A stretch of 5,374 nucleotides of DNA, from assembly GCA_959018215.1 (NCBI GenBank), contig CAUEKL010000165.1, forward strand, positions 1 through 5,374, given 5' to 3'. This DNA is from an uncultured Gemmiger sp. (GTDB lineage: Bacteria > Bacillota > Clostridia > Oscillospirales > Ruminococcaceae). The translations under genes were made by a program, and so were the position numbers. A model generated the notes under the pieces. It made no database searches, was not told the origin of the DNA, and was given only the letters and a program-made list of their open reading frames with translations. Below, piece after piece: positions 1 to 4,787 of this stretch (the first letter of the stretch is position 1; each line of letters starts with the position of its first letter).

Positions 1-914
1 CAGCCACCCCCAGCCCCGCTCCAGCAGTTCCCGCTCCGGCAGGCGGTTCCGTGCCGACGGCCGCCGCCCGCCCTGCTGCAGCCCCCACGGCCGCACCGAC
101 GGTCCCCGGCGGCAAGCCGGTGGAGGTGACCACGGCGGCCCAGGTGGCCGAGGACAAGGCCACCGCCGCCGTTCCGGCGGACCAGCTGACCCGGGCGGTG
201 ACCCAGGCAGTCCGGGAAGCCAGAACCGCCAATGCCGCCCCCCTGGTGAAGGTGGAGCTGACCGCGGCGGAGGATGCCCGGGCGGTGGAGGTGGCGCTGC
301 CCACCCAGGCCCTGCAGGCCCTGGCCGCCGAGCAGGACGCCCGGTTCACGGTGAGCAGTCCCGTGGCGGAAGTCACCTTTGACAAGGAAGCCCTGGCCGC
401 CATCACCCACCAGGCCGACGCCCAGGTGGTGCTGGTGGTGACCCCCGTGGAGCAGGAGGAGATGACCCCGGCCCAGGCCCAGGCCGCCCAGGGCAACCCC
501 ACCTTTGAACTGACCCTGCGCAGCGGGGATGCGGTCATCTCCAGCTTCGGGGAGGGCTCGGCCCGGGTCACCCTGCCTTACACCCTGGCGGACGACCGGC
601 AGCCGGAGGGGGTCGTGGTGTGGTATCTGGCGGAGGACGGCAGCACCACCCCCTGCGAGACGACCTGCGACGCCCAGGCCCAGACGGTGACCTTTGTGAC
701 TCCCCATTTCTCCCGCTATACCATCGCCTACGACGAAAGCCTGGTATCTACGGCGGAGCAGCCGCAGGCTGCGGCCACCCCGGAATCCGCCGGGGCCTCG
801 GAGAAGAGCGCCGCGGCCGCGCCGGGCTTCCCCTGGCCGCTGGCTGCGGCGGTGGCCGTTGTGGTGGCGGTCATCGTCCTGCTGGCCCTGCGCCGGTACC
901 GCAAGACCCGCTGA
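1..914 (+). CDS. C-terminal part of a membrane-anchored cell-surface protein (5' end outside the window)
   Basis: The reading frame is open from base 3 with no stop upstream, so the gene starts before the window; the GTG at 51 is only an internal valine codon. Counting from that codon, residues 1-20 continue an Ala/Pro-rich linker. Residues about 20-235 look like a beta-rich extracellular domain: helical and beta segments, then a VTLPYTLADD stretch (about 173-182), GVVVWYLAEDGSTTPC (about 187-202), and TVTFVTPHFSRYTIAYD (about 212-228). This 'VxxPYT...VWYvdd.G...tFtT.HFS.Y.I' ending is familiar from secreted, often SLH-domain, surface proteins of Firmicutes. An Ala/Glu/Ser spacer follows, then one membrane helix (about 261-280) and a basic tail RRYRKTR. 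There is no LPxTG motif, so anchoring is by the helix and not by sortase. Ligand and N-terminal domains are unknown. A terminator follows at once, so this is the last gene of its transcript. Confidence 0.8.
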   Translation, partial: ATPSPAPAVPAPAGGSVPTAAARPAAAPTAAPTVPGGKPVEVTTAAQVAEDKATAAVPADQLTRAVTQAVREARTANAAPLVKVELTAAEDARAVEVALPTQALQALAAEQDARFTVSSPVAEVTFDKEALAAITHQADAQVVLVVTPVEQEEMTPAQAQAAQGNPTFELTLRSGDAVISSFGEGSARVTLPYTLADDRQPEGVVVWYLAEDGSTTPCETTCDAQAQTVTFVTPHFSRYTIAYDESLVSTAEQPQAAATPESAGASEKSAAAAPGFPWPLAAAVAVVVAVIVLLALRRYRKTR

Positions 915-948
915 GGACAGTTTTCCCCCGGTAAAGCAATAAACAGAT

Positions 949-991
949 AAAAAAGCAGGACAGCCCGTTTCCGGGTTGTCCTGCCTTTTTT
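949..991 (+). terminator. Intrinsic terminator of the surface-protein gene
   Basis: A 13-bp stem (955-967 with 972-984, one G.T pair) closes a 4-base loop and is followed by C and six T residues (986-991). It begins about 35 bases after the stop at 912-914. Six A residues at 949-954 precede the stem, so it could also stop transcription arriving from the right on the - strand. Confidence 0.92.
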
Positions 992-1003
992 GTATCAGAC
1001 AGA

Positions 1004-1145
1004 GGGGAAACCATAGGTTCCCGGGAGCCGGCGCCGAAGGCGGCCGAGGGTTGGAGACCTGACGATATGGCCCGTGAACAGGAAATAAGGCCGTGTTTAC
1101 AACCCCTCCGCCGCTGCGCGGCACCTCCCCTTGCACGGGGGAGGC
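1004..1145. repeat. Two-armed inverted-repeat element, copy 1 (MITE-like)
   Basis: The left arm (about 1004-1053) ends in GCCGAAGGCGGCCGAGGGTT. The right arm (1100-1145) reads CAACCCCTCCGCCGCTGCGC and continues to a hairpin with 7-bp CCTCCCC/GGGGAGG arms. The arms are imperfect inverted repeats of each other, each made of two small hairpins (for example GCCGC-TGC-GCGGC at 1110-1122). Between GGGTTG (1048) and CAACCCC (1106) lies a segment of 59 bases, the same length as in the copy at 3741-3880. There is no coding capacity, so if mobile it depends on an enzyme supplied elsewhere. The left arm's outer hairpin is degenerate compared with copy 2, suggesting an old insertion. No target-site duplication can be seen. 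Confidence 0.75.
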
Positions 1146-1194
1146 ATGAGGCGGGGGCGCAGCTGAACCAGCCGCGCTCCCGTGTTTTTATCAA

Positions 1195-1364
1195 TGGCCT
1201 TCCGGCCACGACATTTCAAATCCATTCCTTGCTCACCGGCCCCAGCCGGTGAGTAGGCCGTCGTGAGGTGGCCGCATTCCCCGGGTCCAGGGCCGCAGCC
1301 CTGGTCGGCGTCCACCGCATCGAAACGGTGGGACTTTTCGCTTCCTTTTGGTCACAAAAGGAAG
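1195..1364. repeat. Cluster of five short hairpins (REP-like or structured-RNA-like)
   Basis: Five inverted repeats follow one another: TGGCC/GGCCA (1195-1199 with 1204-1208, loop TTCC); CTCACCGGC/GCCGGTGAG (1232-1240 with 1245-1253, loop CCCA); CCAGGGC/GCCCTGG (1287-1293 with 1298-1304, loop CGCA); CCACCG/CGGTGG (1312-1317 with 1326-1331); and CTTCCTTTTG/CAAAAGGAAG (1341-1350 with 1355-1364, loop GTCA). All stems are perfect and three loops are exactly 4 bases. None is followed by a T tract, so they are not simple terminators. I suspect a dispersed intergenic repeat of clostridial genomes, but a structured RNA cannot be excluded; no promoter was recognised. Confidence 0.6.
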
Positions 1365-1408
1365 GACACTCCGGTGAGCAGCCGCCACTCCGGAAGCAAG
1401 AGGCAAAC

Positions 1409-1458
1409 CAACCCCTCAGTCGGCCTACGGCCGGCACCTCCCCAACCACAGGGGAGGC
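1409..1458. repeat. Solo right arm of the inverted-repeat element, copy 3
   Basis: The stretch starts CAACCCCTCAGTCGGCCTAC and ends in CCTCCCC...GGGGAGG (stem 1436-1442 with 1450-1456), matching the right arms at 1100-1145 and 3835-3880 in order and orientation. Its inner hairpin is CGGCC-TAC-GGCCG (1421-1433) in place of the GCCGC/GCGGC of the other two. No left arm or 59-base interior is present. Its outer edge is 12 bases past the transporter stop codon, so its hairpins will form the 3' end of that mRNA and may protect it or help end it, although no T tract follows. Confidence 0.7.
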
Positions 1459-1470
1459 AAGGGGCAGCGC

Positions 1471-2667
1471 TCACACCCCCGCCGGGCGGCGGACCATCCG
1501 CTTCAGGGCCAGCAGCCCCAGCACCAGCACCACCGGGAAAACCGTGGCCGCCAGCAGGCCCGCTTTCAGGTCGCCGCCCGCCAGCTCCGCAAAGCTGCCC
1601 GTCACGGTGGGGCTGACGGTGGCGCCCAGGTCTCCGGCCAGGGCCAGAAAGGCAAACATGGCGGTGCCGCCGCTGGGGCAGCGCTGGGAGGAGATGCTGA
1701 TGGACCCCGGCCACATGATGCCCACCGCCAGGCCGCACAGGGCACAGCCCGCCAGGCCCAGCACCGGCACGGCGGACAGGGCTGCCAGCAGGTAGCACCC
1801 GGCGCACAGCACCCCGCAGAACAGCATGGCCTTGGTCAGGTCCAGTTTTTCACTGAATTTGCCGTAGAACACCCGGGCGATGCCCATGAACAGGGCAAAC
1901 AACCCCGGGCCCGCCAGGTCGCCCACCGTCTTGGAGACACCCAGGGCGGACTCGGTAAAGGCGGAGGCCCACTGGGCCATGGCCGCCTCCGAGGCTCCGG
2001 AACATACCATGAGCAGGATAATGAGCCAGAACAGGGGCAGCCGGAGCAGCCGTCCCACCCCCATGCTCTGGCCTTCCTCCACCAGCCGCTCGATGGGGCA
2101 GCTGATAAAGTTCACCGTGTTGTACAGCGGCACCAGCGCCCACAGGATGGTGAGGACCCGCCAGTTTTCCACCCCGAACAGGGCAAAGAAGAGGGTGGAG
2201 CCCAGAATGACCCCCAGCGCCCCCCAGCAGTAGAAGGAATGGAGCAGGCTCATCATGCCGTCCTTGTTTTCAAAGGGGCAGGCTTCCACAATGGGGCTGA
2301 CCAGCACCTCGATGAGGCCGCTGCCCACGGCGTACAGCACCACCGAAAGCAGGATGCCCGCAAAAGGCACCGGCAGCAGGTCGGGCAGGACGGCCATAAG
2401 CCCCAGCCCCGCCGCCGACAGCAGCTGGGAGGCCACCACGCATCTGCGGTAGCCGATGATATCCGCAAACCGGGTGGCCGCCAGGTCCACCAGCAGCTGG
2501 GCAAAGTAAAACACCATGGGGATCATGGCGATCTTTTCCAGGCTGATGCCGTAGGTCCCCTTGAAGGTGAGGAACAGCAGCGGGGCAAAATTGGCGGAGA
2601 TGGCCTGGGTCACAAAGCCCAGGTAACAGGCCAGCAGGGTCTTTTTGTATTTGTTCTGTTTTGGCAT
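1471..2667 (-). CDS. MFS transporter, probably a FucP/GlcP-like sugar or nutrient permease
   Basis: A 398-residue membrane protein, a normal length for a 12-helix major facilitator permease. Hydrophobic segments lie at about 11-33, 47-66, 75-95, 103-124, 139-163, 167-189, 211-224, 247-268, 278-299, 301-320, 333-355 and 367-389. The loop after helix 2 carries a motif-A-like RFADIIGYRR (66-75), the usual MFS signature between helices 2 and 3. HSFYCWGALGVILG (143-156) in helix 5 resembles the H-F-G pattern of FucP-type sugar permeases, and an acidic residue plus W (E227, W233) marks the start of the second half. It would import a small solute across the cytoplasmic membrane, probably by proton symport; the substrate cannot be read from sequence. 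The ATG at 2665-2667 follows a purine-rich GGGAAGGGAAAAGAAG leader. An AraC-type regulator lies directly upstream on the same strand, suggesting inducible expression. Confidence 0.88.
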   Translation of the reverse strand: MPKQNKYKKTLLACYLGFVTQAISANFAPLLFLTFKGTYGISLEKIAMIPMVFYFAQLLVDLAATRFADIIGYRRCVVASQLLSAAGLGLMAVLPDLLPVPFAGILLSVVLYAVGSGLIEVLVSPIVEACPFENKDGMMSLLHSFYCWGALGVILGSTLFFALFGVENWRVLTILWALVPLYNTVNFISCPIERLVEEGQSMGVGRLLRLPLFWLIILLMVCSGASEAAMAQWASAFTESALGVSKTVGDLAGPGLFALFMGIARVFYGKFSEKLDLTKAMLFCGVLCAGCYLLAALSAVPVLGLAGCALCGLAVGIMWPGSISISSQRCPSGGTAMFAFLALAGDLGATVSPTVTGSFAELAGGDLKAGLLAATVFPVVLVLGLLALKRMVRRPAGV

Positions 2668-2701
2668 ACTTCTTTTCCCTTCCCGGTGATTTGATGCGTT
2701 C

Positions 2702-2737
2702 GGACGGTATTATATCATTAGCGCCAGCCGAAGAAAA
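2702..2737 (-). promoter_or_regulatory. Extended -10 promoter for the MFS transporter gene
   Basis: On the - strand a perfect TATAAT (2709-2714) is preceded by TG one base upstream (2716-2717), an extended -10 element. The -35 region (about 2732-2737, TTTTCT) is weak, as is common with extended -10 promoters or those needing an activator. Transcription would begin near 2702, giving a leader of about 35 bases. A weak -35 beside an AraC-family gene fits activation by that protein, but this is inference. Confidence 0.65.
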
Positions 2738-2762
2738 GGCACAGAAGCCCCAAAATCAAGCA

Positions 2763-3653
2763 CTATTTACCCAAATCCGCATACCGGCCGGGGGCACAGC
2801 CGTAGGTCTGCCGGAATTTGCGGCTGAAATAGTTCACCGACCGGAACCCACAGGCCGCGCTGACCTGCTGCAGGGTGCCGGTCTTTTCCCCCAGCATCCG
2901 CCGGGCGGTCTGCAACCGGTACCGGATCAGCGCCTCCACCGGGGAGCAGCCCATATACGCCCGGAAACAGCGGTCCGCCTCGCTGCGGCTGATGCTGGCA
3001 GCCCCGGCAATGTCGGCCAGGGTGACGGGCCCGGCGTAATGGTCGTAGATGTAGGTGAGCATCTTCTGCATCCGCACCCGGCTTCTGAGCTGGATGCGGC
3101 TGGCCGGGGATTTGGGGAACCCGTCCAGGTGGAGGTACAGATACTCAAACAAACGGCTGATGTTGCGCTGCACCGCCAGTTCGCAGCAGGGCGCGGGGTC
3201 CTGCATCCGGCGGACGGTGTCCCGGATCAGGGCCAGGATCTCCCGGTGGTCGGGGTCCGATTGCCGGAAAACGACGCAGGGCAGGGCGTCGCACCCGGCG
3301 ATGGGCTGGATATACCGCCGGTAGATGGTGGTTTGTTCGGGGGCCACCACCGTGCCGGAAAAGACCAGGATGGGCACGGGGTCGGGGGCCCGGCCGGAGA
3401 GCTGCCGCACCCGGTGGAGCACGTTGCCGTTGACAAAGATGCCGTCCCCCGCCTGCAGGGTGATGCGCTGCTGCCCCACCTGGTATTCCAGCGTTTCCCG
3501 CACCGCCAGGGCCAGCTCAAAGTCCGGGTGCCAGTGGGCGGGCCCTTCCCACCCGGGCAGGGCGGCCAGCTCGTCGTGGTAGTAGGTGACGGAAAAGCCG
3601 GTTTCCGTGTGGGGAATTTCTTCCCGCAGCTGATGGTCAAGCAGGATGGGCAT
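2763..3653 (-). CDS. AraC-family transcriptional regulator with N-terminal cupin domain
   Basis: A 296-residue protein, the typical size for a two-domain AraC regulator. The N-terminal half (about 20-115) has the cupin/sugar-sensing pattern: HWHPDFELAL (40-49) on the first metal/ligand-type strand and LQAGDGIFVNGNVLHRV (66-82) on the next, the usual 'GD...iN.n.lH' motif. The C-terminal 100 residues hold two helix-turn-helix units: LADIAGAASISRSEADRCF (212-230) and QQVSAACGFRSVNYFSRKF (262-280), then the family ending 'F...YG.aPg.YR'-like (YGCAPGRYADLGK, 284-296). It binds DNA and probably senses a small molecule, perhaps the solute of the adjacent permease. The ATG at 3651-3653 is preceded by GGGAG nine bases upstream. 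The gap to the permease is 94 bases with a separate promoter, so read-through and independent control are both possible. Confidence 0.9.
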   Translation of the reverse strand: MPILLDHQLREEIPHTETGFSVTYYHDELAALPGWEGPAHWHPDFELALAVRETLEYQVGQQRITLQAGDGIFVNGNVLHRVRQLSGRAPDPVPILVFSGTVVAPEQTTIYRRYIQPIAGCDALPCVVFRQSDPDHREILALIRDTVRRMQDPAPCCELAVQRNISRLFEYLYLHLDGFPKSPASRIQLRSRVRMQKMLTYIYDHYAGPVTLADIAGAASISRSEADRCFRAYMGCSPVEALIRYRLQTARRMLGEKTGTLQQVSAACGFRSVNYFSRKFRQTYGCAPGRYADLGK

Positions 3654-3684
3654 AGGACATCGCTCCCGGAATGGATTTGTATTG

Positions 3685-3714
3685 ATTGTAACATACTTTT
3701 GCGGTTTTTGCCGA
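3685..3714 (-). promoter_or_regulatory. Probable promoter of the AraC-family gene
   Basis: On the - strand TACAAT (3685-3690) is preceded by TGT, giving an extended -10. A moderate -35, TCGGCA (3709-3714), lies 18 bases upstream. This would start transcription near 3678, about 25 bases before the ATG. The segment is AT-rich against a GC-rich background, which supports the call. The outer end of repeat copy 2 sits 27 bases upstream of the -35. Confidence 0.55.
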
Positions 3715-3740
3715 CCCTCCGACTGCTTCCTTTCTCAAAG

Positions 3741-3880
3741 GCTCCCCTGTGTAAGGGGAGCTGGCAGCCGAAGGCGACTGAGGGGTTGTGAACCTGGTGC
3801 TATTACCCGGTAACGGGAAATACCGCAGACTTTCCAACCCCTCCGCCGCTGCGCGGCACCTCCCCTTGCACAGGGGAGGC
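3741..3880. repeat. Two-armed inverted-repeat element, copy 2 (MITE-like, best preserved)
   Basis: The left arm opens with a perfect hairpin GCTCCCCT/AGGGGAGC (3741-3748 with 3754-3761) and runs through GCCGAAGGCGACTGAGGGGT. The right arm (3835-3880) mirrors it: CAACCCCTCC, a GCCGC-TGC-GCGGC hairpin, then CCTCCCCT/AGGGGAGG with loop TGCAC. The interior from GGGTTG (3783) to CAACCCC (ending 3841) is 59 bases, exactly as in copy 1, and about 70% identical to it by eye, with shared blocks such as CCTG, CCCG and GGAAATA. Both copies lie in the same orientation. It sits between a promoter and a terminator and interrupts neither. Confidence 0.8.
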
Positions 3881-3930
3881 ATGAAGGGAAGATTGCGGCA
3901 GCTCCCCGCTTTGGGGCGGCAGCACCAAAC

Positions 3931-3977
3931 AAAAACCCCGCCCCGGGTCAATCCTCCCGGAGCGGGGCAATCTTTTT
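3931..3977 (-). terminator. Intrinsic terminator of the ECF S-subunit gene
   Basis: Read on the - strand, a 12-bp GC stem (3956-3967 with 3936-3947, one G.T pair) closes an 8-base loop and is followed by TTTTTG (T run at 3931-3935). It begins about 20 bases beyond the stop codon. A T run at 3973-3977 on the + strand side makes it potentially bidirectional, but no + strand gene reads into it. Confidence 0.9.
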
Positions 3978-3986
3978 GTGATGGAA

Positions 3987-4634
3987 TTATTTGAACACCC
4001 GGCGCAGCGCCACGGTGACGGCGGTGGAGATCACACCGCTGGTGACGGCCTCAATCAGGCCCTGCACCCCCACCATGACCACCGCCACGGCCAGCGGGGC
4101 GGGAATGCCGGAAGCGGCCAGCATCTCCTGGACCTTCTGGTTGTTCAGCATGTTCTGGATTGTATCCAGCTGGTAAAAGAATCCCAACAGGCAGCTCATG
4201 AAAAACAGGGTGTTGAGCAGCGGGGCGCTCAAAGCCCCCACCACGCAGGCGGCCTTATCGTGGGTCTTGAACAGCTTGGTGGCCCCCAGGTACAGCAGGC
4301 CGCAGCACAGGCCGCAGGCCACCCGGGCCCCCACGCAGGTGACAAAGCAGAGGGCCGGGTTGTACTGGAACGCCAGGGCCGTCAGGCCGCCGGTACCGTT
4401 CACCGCGTTCATGAAGCTGGTCAGGCCAAAGACCAGGCCCAGCCAGGCGCCCCCCGCCGGGCCCACCAGCATGGCGCCGATGGCCACCGGCACCGTGAGC
4501 AGGCTCATGGTCAGGGGTCCCACCCGCAGGTAACCCAGGGGGGTGTAGGCCATGACCAGCACCACCGCCGTGAGCAGCGCCAGCTGGGTCAGGGTACGAG
4601 TGGTGGAACTCATACGATTCATGGGATTTTTCAT
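3987..4634 (-). CDS. ECF transporter S component (vitamin-binding membrane subunit)
   Basis: A 215-residue, very hydrophobic protein with about six membrane segments (near 15-31, 43-60, 62-76, 92-117, 128-152 and 180-208), the size and shape of ECF S subunits. The N-terminal pattern MAYTPLGYLRVGPLTMSLLT (28-47), followed by PVAIGAMLVGPAGGAWLG and FGLTSF (69-74), is the hallmark of the ECF_trnsprt family (Pfam PF12822), which includes folate, pantothenate and similar S subunits. It captures a vitamin or related solute and works with EcfA/EcfA'/EcfT; none of these is encoded here, so it is probably a group II orphan sharing a common energizing module. The substrate is not determinable; a pantothenate- or folate-like compound is only a guess. 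The ATG at 4632-4634 is chosen because AGGAGG lies 10 bases upstream; the in-frame ATGs at residues 5 and 8 are worse placed. A longer open frame upstream is a shadow of the divergent polymerase gene. Confidence 0.88.
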   Translation of the reverse strand: MKNPMNRMSSTTRTLTQLALLTAVVLVMAYTPLGYLRVGPLTMSLLTVPVAIGAMLVGPAGGAWLGLVFGLTSFMNAVNGTGGLTALAFQYNPALCFVTCVGARVACGLCCGLLYLGATKLFKTHDKAACVVGALSAPLLNTLFFMSCLLGFFYQLDTIQNMLNNQKVQEMLAASGIPAPLAVAVVMVGVQGLIEAVTSGVISTAVTVALRRVFK

Positions 4635-4684
4635 ATTCAATTTTCCTCCTGCTGCCGTCCTTTCCGCAAGGTACAGCGCATATT

Positions 4685-4700
4685 TGCGGCCTTTGCCGCA
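4685..4700 (-). promoter_or_regulatory. Hairpin at the 5' end of the ECF S-subunit mRNA
   Basis: TGCGGC/GCCGCA (4685-4690 with 4695-4700) is a perfect 6-bp stem with a 4-base loop. It starts at or within a base or two of the predicted transcription start (about 4699). A hairpin this close to the 5' end commonly protects an mRNA from 5'-end-dependent decay; that role is inferred. Confidence 0.45.
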
Positions 4701-4705
4701 CACAC

Positions 4706-4734
4706 AGTATACGCTCCCCGCCCTTAGATTGCAA
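4706..4734 (-). promoter_or_regulatory. Promoter of the ECF S-subunit gene
   Basis: On the - strand TTGCAA (4729-4734) and TATACT (4706-4711) are separated by exactly 17 bases, a good sigma-A promoter. Transcription would start near 4699, with a leader of about 65 bases. The -35 is shared with the divergent polymerase promoter. No riboswitch that I recognise lies in the leader. Confidence 0.75.
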
Positions 4735-4757
4735 GGCCCTTTTTGCCGTGCTATACT
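4729..4757 (+). promoter_or_regulatory. Promoter of the Y-family polymerase gene
   Basis: TTGCAA (4729-4734) and TATACT (4752-4757) are separated by 17 bases. A TG one base before the -10 (4749-4750) adds an extended -10 element absent from the divergent partner. The start point would be near 4764, giving a leader of about 24 bases. No LexA box of the Gram-positive GAAC-N4-GTTC type is visible between 4635 and 4787, so SOS control is not supported by this region. Confidence 0.75.
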
Positions 4758-4787
4758 GAAAAAAACACCCAAAAGGAGGGCCGCTGT

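Larger units (their letters stand above)
992..1470. other. Gene-free region filled with repeats and hairpins
   Basis: No reading frame here has a ribosome site, a recognisable product or a plausible composition; the frames crossing it run through inverted repeats. It holds a full two-armed repeat element (about 1004-1145), a cluster of short perfect hairpins (1195-1364) and a solo repeat arm (1409-1458). It lies between the ends of two convergent genes, where insertions are tolerated. No promoter facing either gene was found. Confidence 0.75.
3654..3986. other. Intergenic region of about 330 bases without a gene
   Basis: It contains the AraC-gene promoter, one full inverted-repeat element and the terminator of the ECF subunit gene. 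Reading frames that cross it run through the repeat arms, lack ribosome sites and show no recognisable product. Confidence 0.75.

Noticed and set aside
51..53. GTG as the start codon of the surface protein
   Set aside because: The frame is open to the window edge with the same Ala/Pro-rich composition and there is no ribosome site upstream, so this is an internal valine codon.
1004..1458. CRISPR array
   Set aside because: The repeats are long inverted-repeat elements with unequal spacing, and there is no series of short, regularly spaced direct repeats.
1067..1795. Several + and - strand frames across the repeat region and the MFS 3' end
   Set aside because: They translate repeat arms and hairpins or the complement of the MFS gene, overlap one another and have no ribosome sites.
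2661..3791. Long + strand open frame (376 codons) antisense to the AraC gene
   Set aside because: It is a high-GC shadow: the - strand frame has clear cupin and helix-turn-helix motifs, while this translation is a low-complexity Gly/Pro/Arg/His-rich sequence with no ribosome site or known domain.
3741..3880. Target-site duplication flanking repeat copy 2
   Set aside because: The flanking bases (CTCAAAG on the left, ATGAAGG on the right) do not match each other, and the bases right of copies 1 and 2 are alike (ATGAGG and ATGAAGG), so they may belong to the element itself.
4635..4704. Vitamin riboswitch in the ECF S-subunit leader
   Set aside because: The leader is only about 65 bases, with one simple hairpin. 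I see no conserved core of the TPP, FMN, cobalamin or THF classes.
4735..4787. LexA (SOS) operator upstream of the polymerase gene
   Set aside because: No GAAC-N4-GTTC-like palindrome is present near the promoter or start codon.
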